Assembly (NCBI GenBank): GCA_023807065.1
Contig: JAJJLU010000856.1
Location: forward strand, 1-16,250
Direction of reading: 5' to 3'
Origin: Isotricha intestinalis
Taxonomy: Eukaryota > Ciliophora > Litostomatea > Vestibuliferida > Isotrichidae
Length of the DNA: 16,250 nt
In this document: positions 1 through 7,907 of the stretch, piece by piece
Position numbering within the stretch: the stretch's first letter is position 1
Layout: the number at the start of each line of letters is the position of its first letter
Notes under the pieces: model-generated
Databases searched by the model: none
What the model was told of the DNA's origin: nothing
Seen by the model: only the letters and a program-made list of their open reading frames with translations
Position numbers and translations under genes: made by a program

Positions 1-40
1 CCAATCCCCAATCCCCAATCCCCAATCCCCAATCCCCAAT
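1..40. repeat. Telomere: (CCCCAAT)n terminal repeat
   Basis: Bases 1-5 are a partial unit (CCAAT). Bases 6-40 are five perfect CCCCAAT units, after which the sequence changes abruptly to AT-rich DNA. The C-rich strand runs 5' to 3' inward from the end, which is the orientation of a left telomere; the G strand is ATTGGGG. The motif is absent from the rest of the window. The unit resembles the Tetrahymena CCCCAA repeat with one added T. The following 186 bp (41-226) are plain AT-rich subtelomere with no visible gene or second repeat, and then the stop codon of the first gene is reached. A spacer this short is typical of ciliate macronuclear chromosomes. The repeat is seen directly; that it is a natural end and not an assembly edge is inferred. 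Confidence 0.93.
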
Positions 41-226
41 TTTATGAATTTATTAAAAGATTTAAGGTTTAAATAAATTAGTAGTTTGAATATTTTTGAT
101 TTTAATTAAAAATAAATATAATTATAATAAAAAGTATTTGAAAATTAATATTTCTTTTATTTTGAAAACATTCATAAAAGAAGTTAATCATTTATTAATC
201 TTTAATATAAAAATATTAAATTAATA

Positions 227-3200
227 TTATAATTTATTATCACTATTTGCAGAAGGAGTAATATATGTCATTTCAGTATCTGTTTTAACAGTAGTACTAG
301 AGGCATTTTGTACTTCTTTTGCTAAAACTTCTACTCTTCTAATTCTCTTAATTAGATAAATTAACCCTAATACAATTAAAATAATTAAAATTATCATTGC
401 AGTAATTTTCCAATAAGAAAATAAAGAATTTCCATATGTAACAACAATTGGTTTAAAAGTAATTAATTCATTAGTTTTGGAATTTTTAGCAAGAATATTT
501 ACATAATAACTTTGTCCTTTTTTAATGTCTTTAATACTAATTTCATTATTTTTATTAATATTAACATTCCTAAAGAATTTTTTAGGGTCTACTTTATCAA
601 AATATCTAGTTAAATAGCATACACTTTCCATATGATTATAATAATCAGCATTTATTGTTATAAAAGCTGAAAAAACATAATCTCCCATATCAATAATATT
701 ATTATTATTATCTCTAGCTTTAATTTGAGGAATAGTCATTTTGATTCCTCCATTTCTTATTGGTTTATATGTTAAAGTTGATTCAATAAAAGAAATTTGA
801 TAATCTTTTTCTGATGATGTATAATAAAACATCATATAACTTAAGTATTGTTTTTTTTTGACAAAAATAATATTTTTTTTAGGCCAAATTGATAAATAAA
901 TGTGTTTATCTTTTAAATCATTAATAATTATTATTTTTCTTCCATTTTCTGTTGTTTCTAAATGTTCTAAATTTCCTTTTTCTAAATTAATTTTATTACT
1001 TAAAGAAAATTCATAATCTCCTGAACAAGTAGAAATTTCTATTATCATTTTAGTATGTGAAGAATTAATTCTTTCTAAAGCAAAAATTTTTTTAATTATA
1101 TTATCATTATCTTTAAAAATTGTAACATTATTAAAATAATATTGATAAGGTTCTGCAGTTACTCTTATAATATTACTCATTCCTGGAGATACTATTATTT
1201 TTGCTGTGGATTCTATTTTTTCATAATAATATGAATCATTTATTGGAAGAAGTTCAACACTAAATAAGGCTCTTATAAATTTATTTTCTGTGTTATTTAT
1301 TTTTGGGAAATCATCGATATTAATTAATAAAGACTTTAAAATTGGATCTGTTTCCATTTTATAATCATAATTATATTCATTAGGTATAATATAATGATAA
1401 CTTTTTTCAGGATTTGAAAAAATATTTTGAGAATCTTTAGTTATTGTGTTTATTTTTATATAAACAACTGCTTTACATTTTTTATCAGAATCCAATAAAG
1501 AAAAACTAAATTCAATATTTGAATATTCATCCAAAATATCAAAGTATCCAACCATATTATTTTTAATTAATAATTTATTATTTTTACCAATTGGAAAAGA
1601 TACAAAGGAATTATCATATATTAAATGAATAAAAAATCCTACATCACTTTTTGGAATAACTGAAAAATAAATTGTATTATTAATTGTATCATTCGAATTT
1701 TTAATACTTTTATGAATTTCATTTAAACTATTAGTTCCATAAGAATTTGCAGCATCTATATCAAATTCAGAAATATTAAGATATTTGAACACATATTTTC
1801 CTTTTTCTTTATCATAATAAGATTCATTTATATAAACTTTAACATGAGCTTTACCAACATAAGTATGAATATTATATAATAAATCATTTTCTTGATTTTT
1901 ATAAAAAAATAAAATAGTTTCTGGTTGTTCATCTGCACTATTATTATATTTTAAATAATATATGTTTTCCCTTCCATAATCTAAACTTTCAAAACCTGGA
2001 TAATACCATAATGATGCAGTATTAACATTAACTTCACTACTATCATCACAAATTAAAGTCATTAATATCAGTGAATCTTTAAAATATTTATTAGGAGATA
2101 CTTTAACTTTCATATAATTCTTTTGATTACTATTATTAGTAGAAAAATCTGAAGTTTTTTCATCTGGGAAATTATCATACAATTTATCTTTTATTTTATA
2201 TAAATCTTCATCTTTCATTACTTTTGCATACATCATTCCATCACCATATAAATATTGAGTTACAAAAATAATTGCTGTTTCATTAATGGTATTATACTCA
2301 TCTAATTCATCATAAACATCATCATATCTAAAATAACATTTATCACCTTTTTTTGCACATTTACAAGTCATAGGTATATTATCATATAAAGGATAAACTG
2401 TTTTATCATAATTACTTACGAAAAGAGTATAAGAAGTAGAAGTATAACCAACAATTAAAAGAGTATAATATCCTTGAAGGGAAGTTTTATTATTTTTTTT
2501 AAAGTATTCATCTTCTAGATTTAAGTTAATATATTCATGACCTAAATTTGTACTATTCCAATCATTTAAATCTGGTATAGGCAATTCTTCATCTCCATAA
2601 TTTAAATATAAATCTGCATCTCCGACCATGTTACTTAATCCTATATATATATTTTTTGTATTTTTATCAAAGAAAAATTTATAATAATGAAATTCCCCTG
2701 CTAAAACATAACCATTATATGGAGTATTTTGATTTATTCTTTTTGGATCTGATGAATAAGAAATTATATATGTTATTTCTTGGTTATCACTAGATGAAAA
2801 TGAATTTCCTACAACTGTAACTAATATTGTTAATTTCATTTTTTCAGAATTAATTTTTTGAAATTCTTTTTCTGGAATATGCAAAATTTGACCTATATAA
2901 TAATCATTTCCAATATAATCATAATTAGTTTGATTAGGGAACTTTAAACTTTTATTTCTAGGAGTATCTAAAACTTTAGCATAAATCTCAATATAACCAT
3001 CTTCAGCAACAACTGAAATAACACTTCCCTTTCTTCTTTGGATTTCTTCAATAATATAATATTTTTTTTCTCTAACTTTTACAATATCTTTTCTTGCTAT
3101 TCCTGGAAATAAATATTCTCCATCTAATGAACTTTTTCCAACAATCATATATTGTGCAGCATATGATATTCCATTTATTATTTTATCATTTTTTATTACT

Positions 3201-5893
3201 TTTATGTATAAACTACAACTATTTTTATCCTTAACCATTCCTTTTTCACAATATTTATTGAAATAATTTTTATCTAAAATTATTGAATCATAATCTTTTA
3301 TATTCATAATGTATCTTAATGAAGAATAATTATCATCGGATTTGTTTGAGTATTTTAGTATATCTTTTATTTTCTCTTCAGAAATTTCTGAGGTATTTAA
3401 AAATAAATGAACTTCTCCACTTAAAATATTTATACTTAATTCAAAAGGTTTATTTTTATCATTATGAACATACCAATAATCTTGTTTTTTATAAATATCT
3501 GTTAAAGTTAAAGTTTGCTCTAAACCTTCAAAAATTAAAAAATGAGAATTATTTGTAGAAACTCCTAAATAAAATTTTATTACTGCATTTTTGTCTATAT
3601 CAATTTTTTGAGTATATTCATCTTTATAAACAACAATATAATAAGGATTCTTTTTAGAAAATTTTCTATCATCTAAAGTTATTAATAATTCACCATTTGA
3701 ATCACTTACCCAATCATATCCTTTTAATTTTTCTTCAAAAGATGAAACAGGGTTTTTAGTATAATTAAATTTAGTTAAATTTAAAAACACTTTAAAAGAA
3801 AATCTTACATTAATACATGATAAAACAATTTTAATATCTTCATTTTTTCCATTAGGAAAATAAGAATAAATTTTATAATCAATATCATTAGGAAAATAAT
3901 CAGTAATAATTAATCCATTTTCTATATTTGAAGTAACATCATTTTCAGTAACTTGACTGGTATCATTTTTTTTTTCATAAGTAGTATAAAAATAAATACT
4001 ATATGTGGAAAAATATACAGATTTAACTGTTACATTGTATAAGCCAATAATATCTGTATTATTTAGTTTTTTTGGAGTAATTCTTACAACATCAGGAATA
4101 AAATCACTATTGAAAGAAATTCCTACTAACTTTTTGTCTTTATCAGTTTCTTTTTCATTGATTTTGTGAACAATTAATTGTGCATCTCCTGAAATAGAAT
4201 TTAAGACTATTACTAAACTTGCTAATGAGGGTTCATCTATTCTTATTTGATATAAATCTGTATTATTTGATGAAATCATACTATAATAAGTTGTTTTAGG
4301 AGTCATTAATAATGAAGATTCTGATATTGAAACTTTTAATTTAAATTCACAATATTTATTATTTTCTTCACAAAAAATTATTACATATGAATCACAAAAC
4401 TCCTTTTTTTTATCATTTTGGTTACTTTCTCTAAATTTATAACATTCATTTTCTTCTCCTTTTAATAATAATTGATGTACATTATATGAACTTTTTTTAC
4501 CTTTTATTACTTTATCTTTTAATTCCTCTTCAAAATTCTTTTTTGTGATATATAAATTTCTATCCTTGGAATAATAACCAAAAATTTGAAGTAAATTTGA
4601 TGATATTACAGTAATTGAAATATTTGCTTTATTTTTAAGATTTATTTCACTATAATCTAATATTTTATATTTTGTAAATGAATTATTTTTTAAATACCCG
4701 GTTATTTGTCTTTCAGGAGAAATAGAATTATAGATTTGTAAAATTGAAGAATGATGAATATCATAAGTCGTCAAATAAAAAGAAGAACTACTTCTTGCAT
4801 AAAAGCAGAAATATAATTTAGAATTTTTATCTTTATATTCACTATTTAAATCATCAAAAGCTTGAAAATCTTTTTTCGATAATACAAAAGTTCTTTCTGC
4901 ATTAACAACATAAGTATTATTCTTTTGTGCTGCAGTGGAGTAATCACAATCATCATTTTCCCAACCATGAAAAATTAAAAATCCATTACCATTATATAAA
5001 ATAATTTGAACAATAATTTCTGAGTTTTCTTTTTCATTTTTCGTTAACTCAAAATAATAACATTTTTTAGATATTATTTTAACAGAATCATAAATAGGGA
5101 AACCACTTGAAAGTTTAGTAATTTCATTTTTAAATGTAGCATAAATTTGAAATTCAGTGTCTTGGTCTGGAGATTGAATAATAATATGATAGGTACAATT
5201 TATACAATAATATTTTGATTTTTTATCAATGGAAATATAATAACCATTTATAAAAACAGGATTCATTTTAAAAGTATTTTGAGTAGAAGCACTTTCATTA
5301 GACATAAAAATTCTGAAAGTTTTTCCAAAAGCAGGTTTAGCGAATAGAGTAAATTCTTCATAATCAATATTAGGCATTGGTATATAATAATATACCCTTG
5401 AATTTTTAGGTAAACTTACAAAACGTACTTGGTTTATAGCTAATTCAACTTCAGATTTTATTGAAGGAATAATAGTATATCTACATTTAAATTGGCAATA
5501 TACTCCAACATAAAAAATATCATTTTCTTTTATATCTGAAATTGTTAAAATATCATTTCCATATCTTTCACTATACCATTCTGAAGAATGTGGATCTGAT
5601 GGATATTTATTTTTTTTTGATACATAAACATCTGGATCTGAAAAAATTTCTTTTCCATCTTCTATATCGGTTTTATTTTCTTCAATGTAGAAAGTTAACA
5701 TTTGTTGCTCTTGGATTTTATTTGGAGGAATTTTTTCTATTTTTAACATATAATATTCATGGCTTTCATCTTGATTTAATTCATTAGAATATTTTTGATC
5801 TAAGAACATCATATTTATCACTGGTTCTTGTTGAGTATCTATTTGTGACAGCAAAAGTAGGAATGAAAGAAAGCTTAAAATAGGAACATTCAT
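227..5893 (-). CDS. Large type I membrane surface protein of repeated beta-rich (PPC-like) modules
   Basis: This is an uninterrupted 1888-codon gene. The start is supported by an in-frame TAA just upstream. Residues 1-20 form a clear signal peptide (hydrophobic run SFLSFLLLL), and residues ~1830-1848 form a single membrane helix followed by KRIRR and a 40-residue Thr/Ser-rich tail. The predicted topology is therefore an extracellular ectodomain, one membrane pass and a short cytoplasmic tail. The ectodomain carries many N-X-S/T sites and scattered cysteine pairs (for example CQFKC at 133-137). A recurring pattern appears about every 130 residues: a Tyr-rich strand, an I-x-I/V-x-L strand, then Gly-x-x-hydrophobic-x-hydrophobic. 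Examples are DPDVYVS at 86, GKTFRIFMS at 190, SGDAQLIVH at 568, VGDADLYLN at 1090, VGKAHVKVYIN near 1347 and SGDYEFSLS near 1625. The GDADLY form resembles PPC (pre-peptidase C-terminal) beta-sandwich domains. A weaker FN3-like segment may occupy ~1730-1825. No protease or other catalytic domain was seen. A role in cell-surface adhesion or coat formation is inferred only. It is the gene nearest the telomere and is transcribed toward it. Confidence 0.88.
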   Translation of the reverse strand: MNVPILSFLSFLLLLSQIDTQQEPVINMMFLDQKYSNELNQDESHEYYMLKIEKIPPNKIQEQQMLTFYIEENKTDIEDGKEIFSDPDVYVSKKNKYPSDPHSSEWYSERYGNDILTISDIKENDIFYVGVYCQFKCRYTIIPSIKSEVELAINQVRFVSLPKNSRVYYYIPMPNIDYEEFTLFAKPAFGKTFRIFMSNESASTQNTFKMNPVFINGYYISIDKKSKYYCINCTYHIIIQSPDQDTEFQIYATFKNEITKLSSGFPIYDSVKIISKKCYYFELTKNEKENSEIIVQIILYNGNGFLIFHGWENDDCDYSTAAQKNNTYVVNAERTFVLSKKDFQAFDDLNSEYKDKNSKLYFCFYARSSSSFYLTTYDIHHSSILQIYNSISPERQITGYLKNNSFTKYKILDYSEINLKNKANISITVISSNLLQIFGYYSKDRNLYITKKNFEEELKDKVIKGKKSSYNVHQLLLKGEENECYKFRESNQNDKKKEFCDSYVIIFCEENNKYCEFKLKVSISESSLLMTPKTTYYSMISSNNTDLYQIRIDEPSLASLVIVLNSISGDAQLIVHKINEKETDKDKKLVGISFNSDFIPDVVRITPKKLNNTDIIGLYNVTVKSVYFSTYSIYFYTTYEKKNDTSQVTENDVTSNIENGLIITDYFPNDIDYKIYSYFPNGKNEDIKIVLSCINVRFSFKVFLNLTKFNYTKNPVSSFEEKLKGYDWVSDSNGELLITLDDRKFSKKNPYYIVVYKDEYTQKIDIDKNAVIKFYLGVSTNNSHFLIFEGLEQTLTLTDIYKKQDYWYVHNDKNKPFELSINILSGEVHLFLNTSEISEEKIKDILKYSNKSDDNYSSLRYIMNIKDYDSIILDKNYFNKYCEKGMVKDKNSCSLYIKVIKNDKIINGISYAAQYMIVGKSSLDGEYLFPGIARKDIVKVREKKYYIIEEIQRRKGSVISVVAEDGYIEIYAKVLDTPRNKSLKFPNQTNYDYIGNDYYIGQILHIPEKEFQKINSEKMKLTILVTVVGNSFSSSDNQEITYIISYSSDPKRINQNTPYNGYVLAGEFHYYKFFFDKNTKNIYIGLSNMVGDADLYLNYGDEELPIPDLNDWNSTNLGHEYINLNLEDEYFKKNNKTSLQGYYTLLIVGYTSTSYTLFVSNYDKTVYPLYDNIPMTCKCAKKGDKCYFRYDDVYDELDEYNTINETAIIFVTQYLYGDGMMYAKVMKDEDLYKIKDKLYDNFPDEKTSDFSTNNSNQKNYMKVKVSPNKYFKDSLILMTLICDDSSEVNVNTASLWYYPGFESLDYGRENIYYLKYNNSADEQPETILFFYKNQENDLLYNIHTYVGKAHVKVYINESYYDKEKGKYVFKYLNISEFDIDAANSYGTNSLNEIHKSIKNSNDTINNTIYFSVIPKSDVGFFIHLIYDNSFVSFPIGKNNKLLIKNNMVGYFDILDEYSNIEFSFSLLDSDKKCKAVVYIKINTITKDSQNIFSNPEKSYHYIIPNEYNYDYKMETDPILKSLLINIDDFPKINNTENKFIRALFSVELLPINDSYYYEKIESTAKIIVSPGMSNIIRVTAEPYQYYFNNVTIFKDNDNIIKKIFALERINSSHTKMIIEISTCSGDYEFSLSNKINLEKGNLEHLETTENGRKIIIINDLKDKHIYLSIWPKKNIIFVKKKQYLSYMMFYYTSSEKDYQISFIESTLTYKPIRNGGIKMTIPQIKARDNNNNIIDMGDYVFSAFITINADYYNHMESVCYLTRYFDKVDPKKFFRNVNINKNNEISIKDIKKGQSYYVNILAKNSKTNELITFKPIVVTYGNSLFSYWKITAMIILIILIVLGLIYLIKRIRRVEVLAKEVQNASSTTVKTDTEMTYITPSANSDNKL

Positions 5894-6276
5894 ATTTTAT
5901 TTTATAAAATTATTTTTTTTTTATTTATTTAATTTTTTTTTTCTTTTGAATTTTAGAAAATAAAATACTTCTTTTTCAAAGACAATAATTAAAAAAATAT
6001 TATTCCAAAAAAGAAGAGTATCTGAAATTATTTTTGATTTTAAATTATTATAATAGATTTTTTAATTTTAAATTATCAAATTTGTTATTTTTTTTAAATT
6101 ACTTTTTGAATTTATTAACTTTAAATTTAAGTTTTTTCCAATTTTCGATTAAATTTCATAATTGATTAATATCTAATTAATTTATTAAATTATTTTATAT
6201 TTAATATTTTCAAATTTGAAATTAAATAATCCAATATATAAATTAAAATTCAAAAGTATTTTTATTTCCAAAAAAA
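5894..6276. other. Intergenic spacer between two minus-strand genes
   Basis: These 383 bp of very AT-rich sequence contain long T and A runs. They lie downstream of the PAP2-like gene and upstream of the surface-protein gene, so they should hold the 3' end of the former and the promoter of the latter. I see no open frame, no tRNA-like fold and no distinctive motif. Confidence 0.6.
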
Positions 6277-7560
6277 TTAATAAATTCGTTCATTTTCCAA
6301 TTTTATTTTTATTTCAATTTCTTTTAATCTAATAAGTTCCTCATTAGTTAATTTTAATTTAACAATTATTCTTTTAAAAAGAAAAAAAAAGAAAAAACCT
6401 TCAAAAAATAATAAAAACATCTTAATTATAATATAAACATAAAATCCATATTGAAAATTAAAATCTGCTTTATTAGGTATTATTTTTCTAAAAAACAAAA
6501 ATTGAGTTAAATAAAATAATAAAAATCTAATAAAATTTTTTCTTCTTGATGTATGGTTAAAAATTAATTTTTTTTTTTCTCTAACATTATATTGAGAAAA
6601 TAATGATAAATCATCATCAAAATAAATTTTTCTTTCAATATAAACTCCAAAATAGCATCCAATAAATTCAAAAAGTTGAATAGATTTTTTATAACTTTCA
6701 TTAGAAAAAAATTGTTTTAAATTACAATATTTTTGAATATTCACTACATACATAGGTTTCATAGCGAATCCAGTATTAAAATTAATAACATTGATAATAA
6801 TAAAAAAAGAAATTGAAAATGTAAAAATCAAAGGAGAATGATTCATTAATTGTCTAAATTGTTTTCTGCTCATAAAATCAATTTTAATAATATTAAAAAA
6901 CCAAAAATAAATTCCAAAACCAATTCCAAAACCAAAAATAATTTGATGAAAATAATCAACATTTTGTAATAATCTTACCCAATATGTAATAACAACCATA
7001 ATAAAACAAAATAAAAATAAAATAGTTTTTGAAAATTGAGAATGACATTTAGATTTAAATATTTTATAAAAAGATGCAAATATTACAAAAGTATAAATTC
7101 CTGTTGTTGAAGGACCAGAATAACCTTTTGCACAAAAACAAGGAAAAATATTTTTTTTTTCCCAAAAAGGTCTTGGCTCAATATAAAAAGATTTAATAAA
7201 ACTACTAAAAGCAAGAGAAAAAGTATCAATAAACATAAAAGTTAATGCTCCATAAATATTAATATAATTATATATTAAAAAAAGTAAAATATATCTTCCA
7301 CCATAATTTTCAAATAAAAATTTACTTAATTTTGGACATCTTTTTGGATTTGAATTTGAAAAAATGTAATTTGAAAATATTTTCATTTGTTCTTTTGTGA
7401 AATATTCTATGAAAAATAATATTGTTAGTAATATTAATAAATGACTTAATCTATTTTTTGTTTTTTTTTCTCTTTCTTTTCTATAATATGAAACACTCAT
7501 GTCTAAAAGAGAAGGTTCACTTTCCAAAAAAGAATAATCTTCTTCACTATTATCATCCAT
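6277..7560 (-). CDS. PAP2/glucose-6-phosphatase-like membrane protein, probably catalytically dead
   Basis: This 427-residue protein has roughly eight or nine hydrophobic segments (for example ~40-55, 90-122, 155-168, 179-195, 206-226, 243-262, 344-358 and 373-400) and charged ends. An in-frame TAA lies three codons before the chosen ATG. The superfamily signature is recognisable: motif C1 K-x6-RP is intact (K123, R130-P131, in KSFYIEPRPFW). Motif C2, normally PSGH, reads PSTT (P150-T153). Motif C3 reads R196-LLQNV-D202-YFHQ-IIFG and lines up with the glucose-6-phosphatase form R-x5-H-FPHQ-VVAG. Both catalytic histidines of the family are thus replaced, by Thr153 and Asp202, while the structural residues remain. 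Active members hydrolyse phosphate esters of lipids or sugars at the ER or plasma membrane. This one may be a pseudoenzyme with a binding or scaffold role, although nearby His205 could conceivably substitute. The gene is divergent from TERT, 347 bp away. Confidence 0.78.
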   Translation of the reverse strand: MDDNSEEDYSFLESEPSLLDMSVSYYRKEREKKTKNRLSHLLILLTILFFIEYFTKEQMKIFSNYIFSNSNPKRCPKLSKFLFENYGGRYILLFLIYNYINIYGALTFMFIDTFSLAFSSFIKSFYIEPRPFWEKKNIFPCFCAKGYSGPSTTGIYTFVIFASFYKIFKSKCHSQFSKTILFLFCFIMVVITYWVRLLQNVDYFHQIIFGFGIGFGIYFWFFNIIKIDFMSRKQFRQLMNHSPLIFTFSISFFIIINVINFNTGFAMKPMYVVNIQKYCNLKQFFSNESYKKSIQLFEFIGCYFGVYIERKIYFDDDLSLFSQYNVREKKKLIFNHTSRRKNFIRFLLFYLTQFLFFRKIIPNKADFNFQYGFYVYIIIKMFLLFFEGFFFFFLFKRIIVKLKLTNEELIRLKEIEIKIKLENERIY

Positions 7561-7907
7561 AAATATTTATTTTTTTATAATAATTATTTAACTTTTATGA
7601 AATTAGTTTAAATTAAAATTTAAGTAATTTTGTAGCTCAAAGCAAAATTCCATTTTTAAAAATTTAAAACAAAATAAATTTATATAAAAACCAAAATCTT
7701 TTTATATTAATATATAAAAAGTATATCTTTATTATTTAAATTTACTTATATAAAAGATATTTATAATTGATATTTAATTAAATATAATTTAAATTAAAAA
7801 GGTTGGAAAATTTATCTGATTTGAAAAAAAATGTAATACACTCGAGTTTCAAATAATAACCATTTAATAATATATATATTTAAAATTTTTGTCTTCAAAT
7901 AATATAA
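7561..7907. promoter_or_regulatory. Divergent intergenic region between the PAP2-like gene and TERT
   Basis: These 347 bp lie between two start codons facing away from each other, so they should contain both promoters and 5' UTRs. The sequence is very AT-rich. It includes a perfect inverted repeat at 7698-7721 and a second one with 8-bp arms at 7723-7730 and 7753-7760. Bases ~7801-7852, just upstream of TERT, are slightly richer in G and C than the rest. No canonical TATA or initiator element can be singled out at this base composition. The regulatory role is inferred from gene arrangement only. Confidence 0.5.
7698..7721. repeat. Perfect inverted repeat, 10-bp arms, 4-nt centre
   Basis: The left arm CTTTTTATAT and the right arm ATATAAAAAG are exact reverse complements around TAAT. 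The site lies between the divergent PAP2-like and TERT genes, about 190 bp from the TERT ATG. In DNA this AT-rich such dyads arise fairly often by chance, so function is uncertain. Confidence 0.55.

Noticed and set aside
361..372. CCCTAA-like string inside the surface-protein gene, resembling an internal telomere repeat
   Set aside because: It is a single copy and encodes the membrane-helix residues LGLI on the minus strand, so it is explained by coding sequence.
3319..3558. Small plus-strand open frames inside the surface-protein gene (also 5542-5787)
   Set aside because: They lie antisense to a long, convincing gene and have Leu/Tyr/Phe-rich low-complexity products typical of shadow frames.
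7801..7864. tRNA-like stretch (GGTT...AACC ends with a B-box-like GAGTTTCAAAT)
   Set aside because: The acceptor pairs only four bases, and neither a T-stem nor an anticodon stem can be formed.
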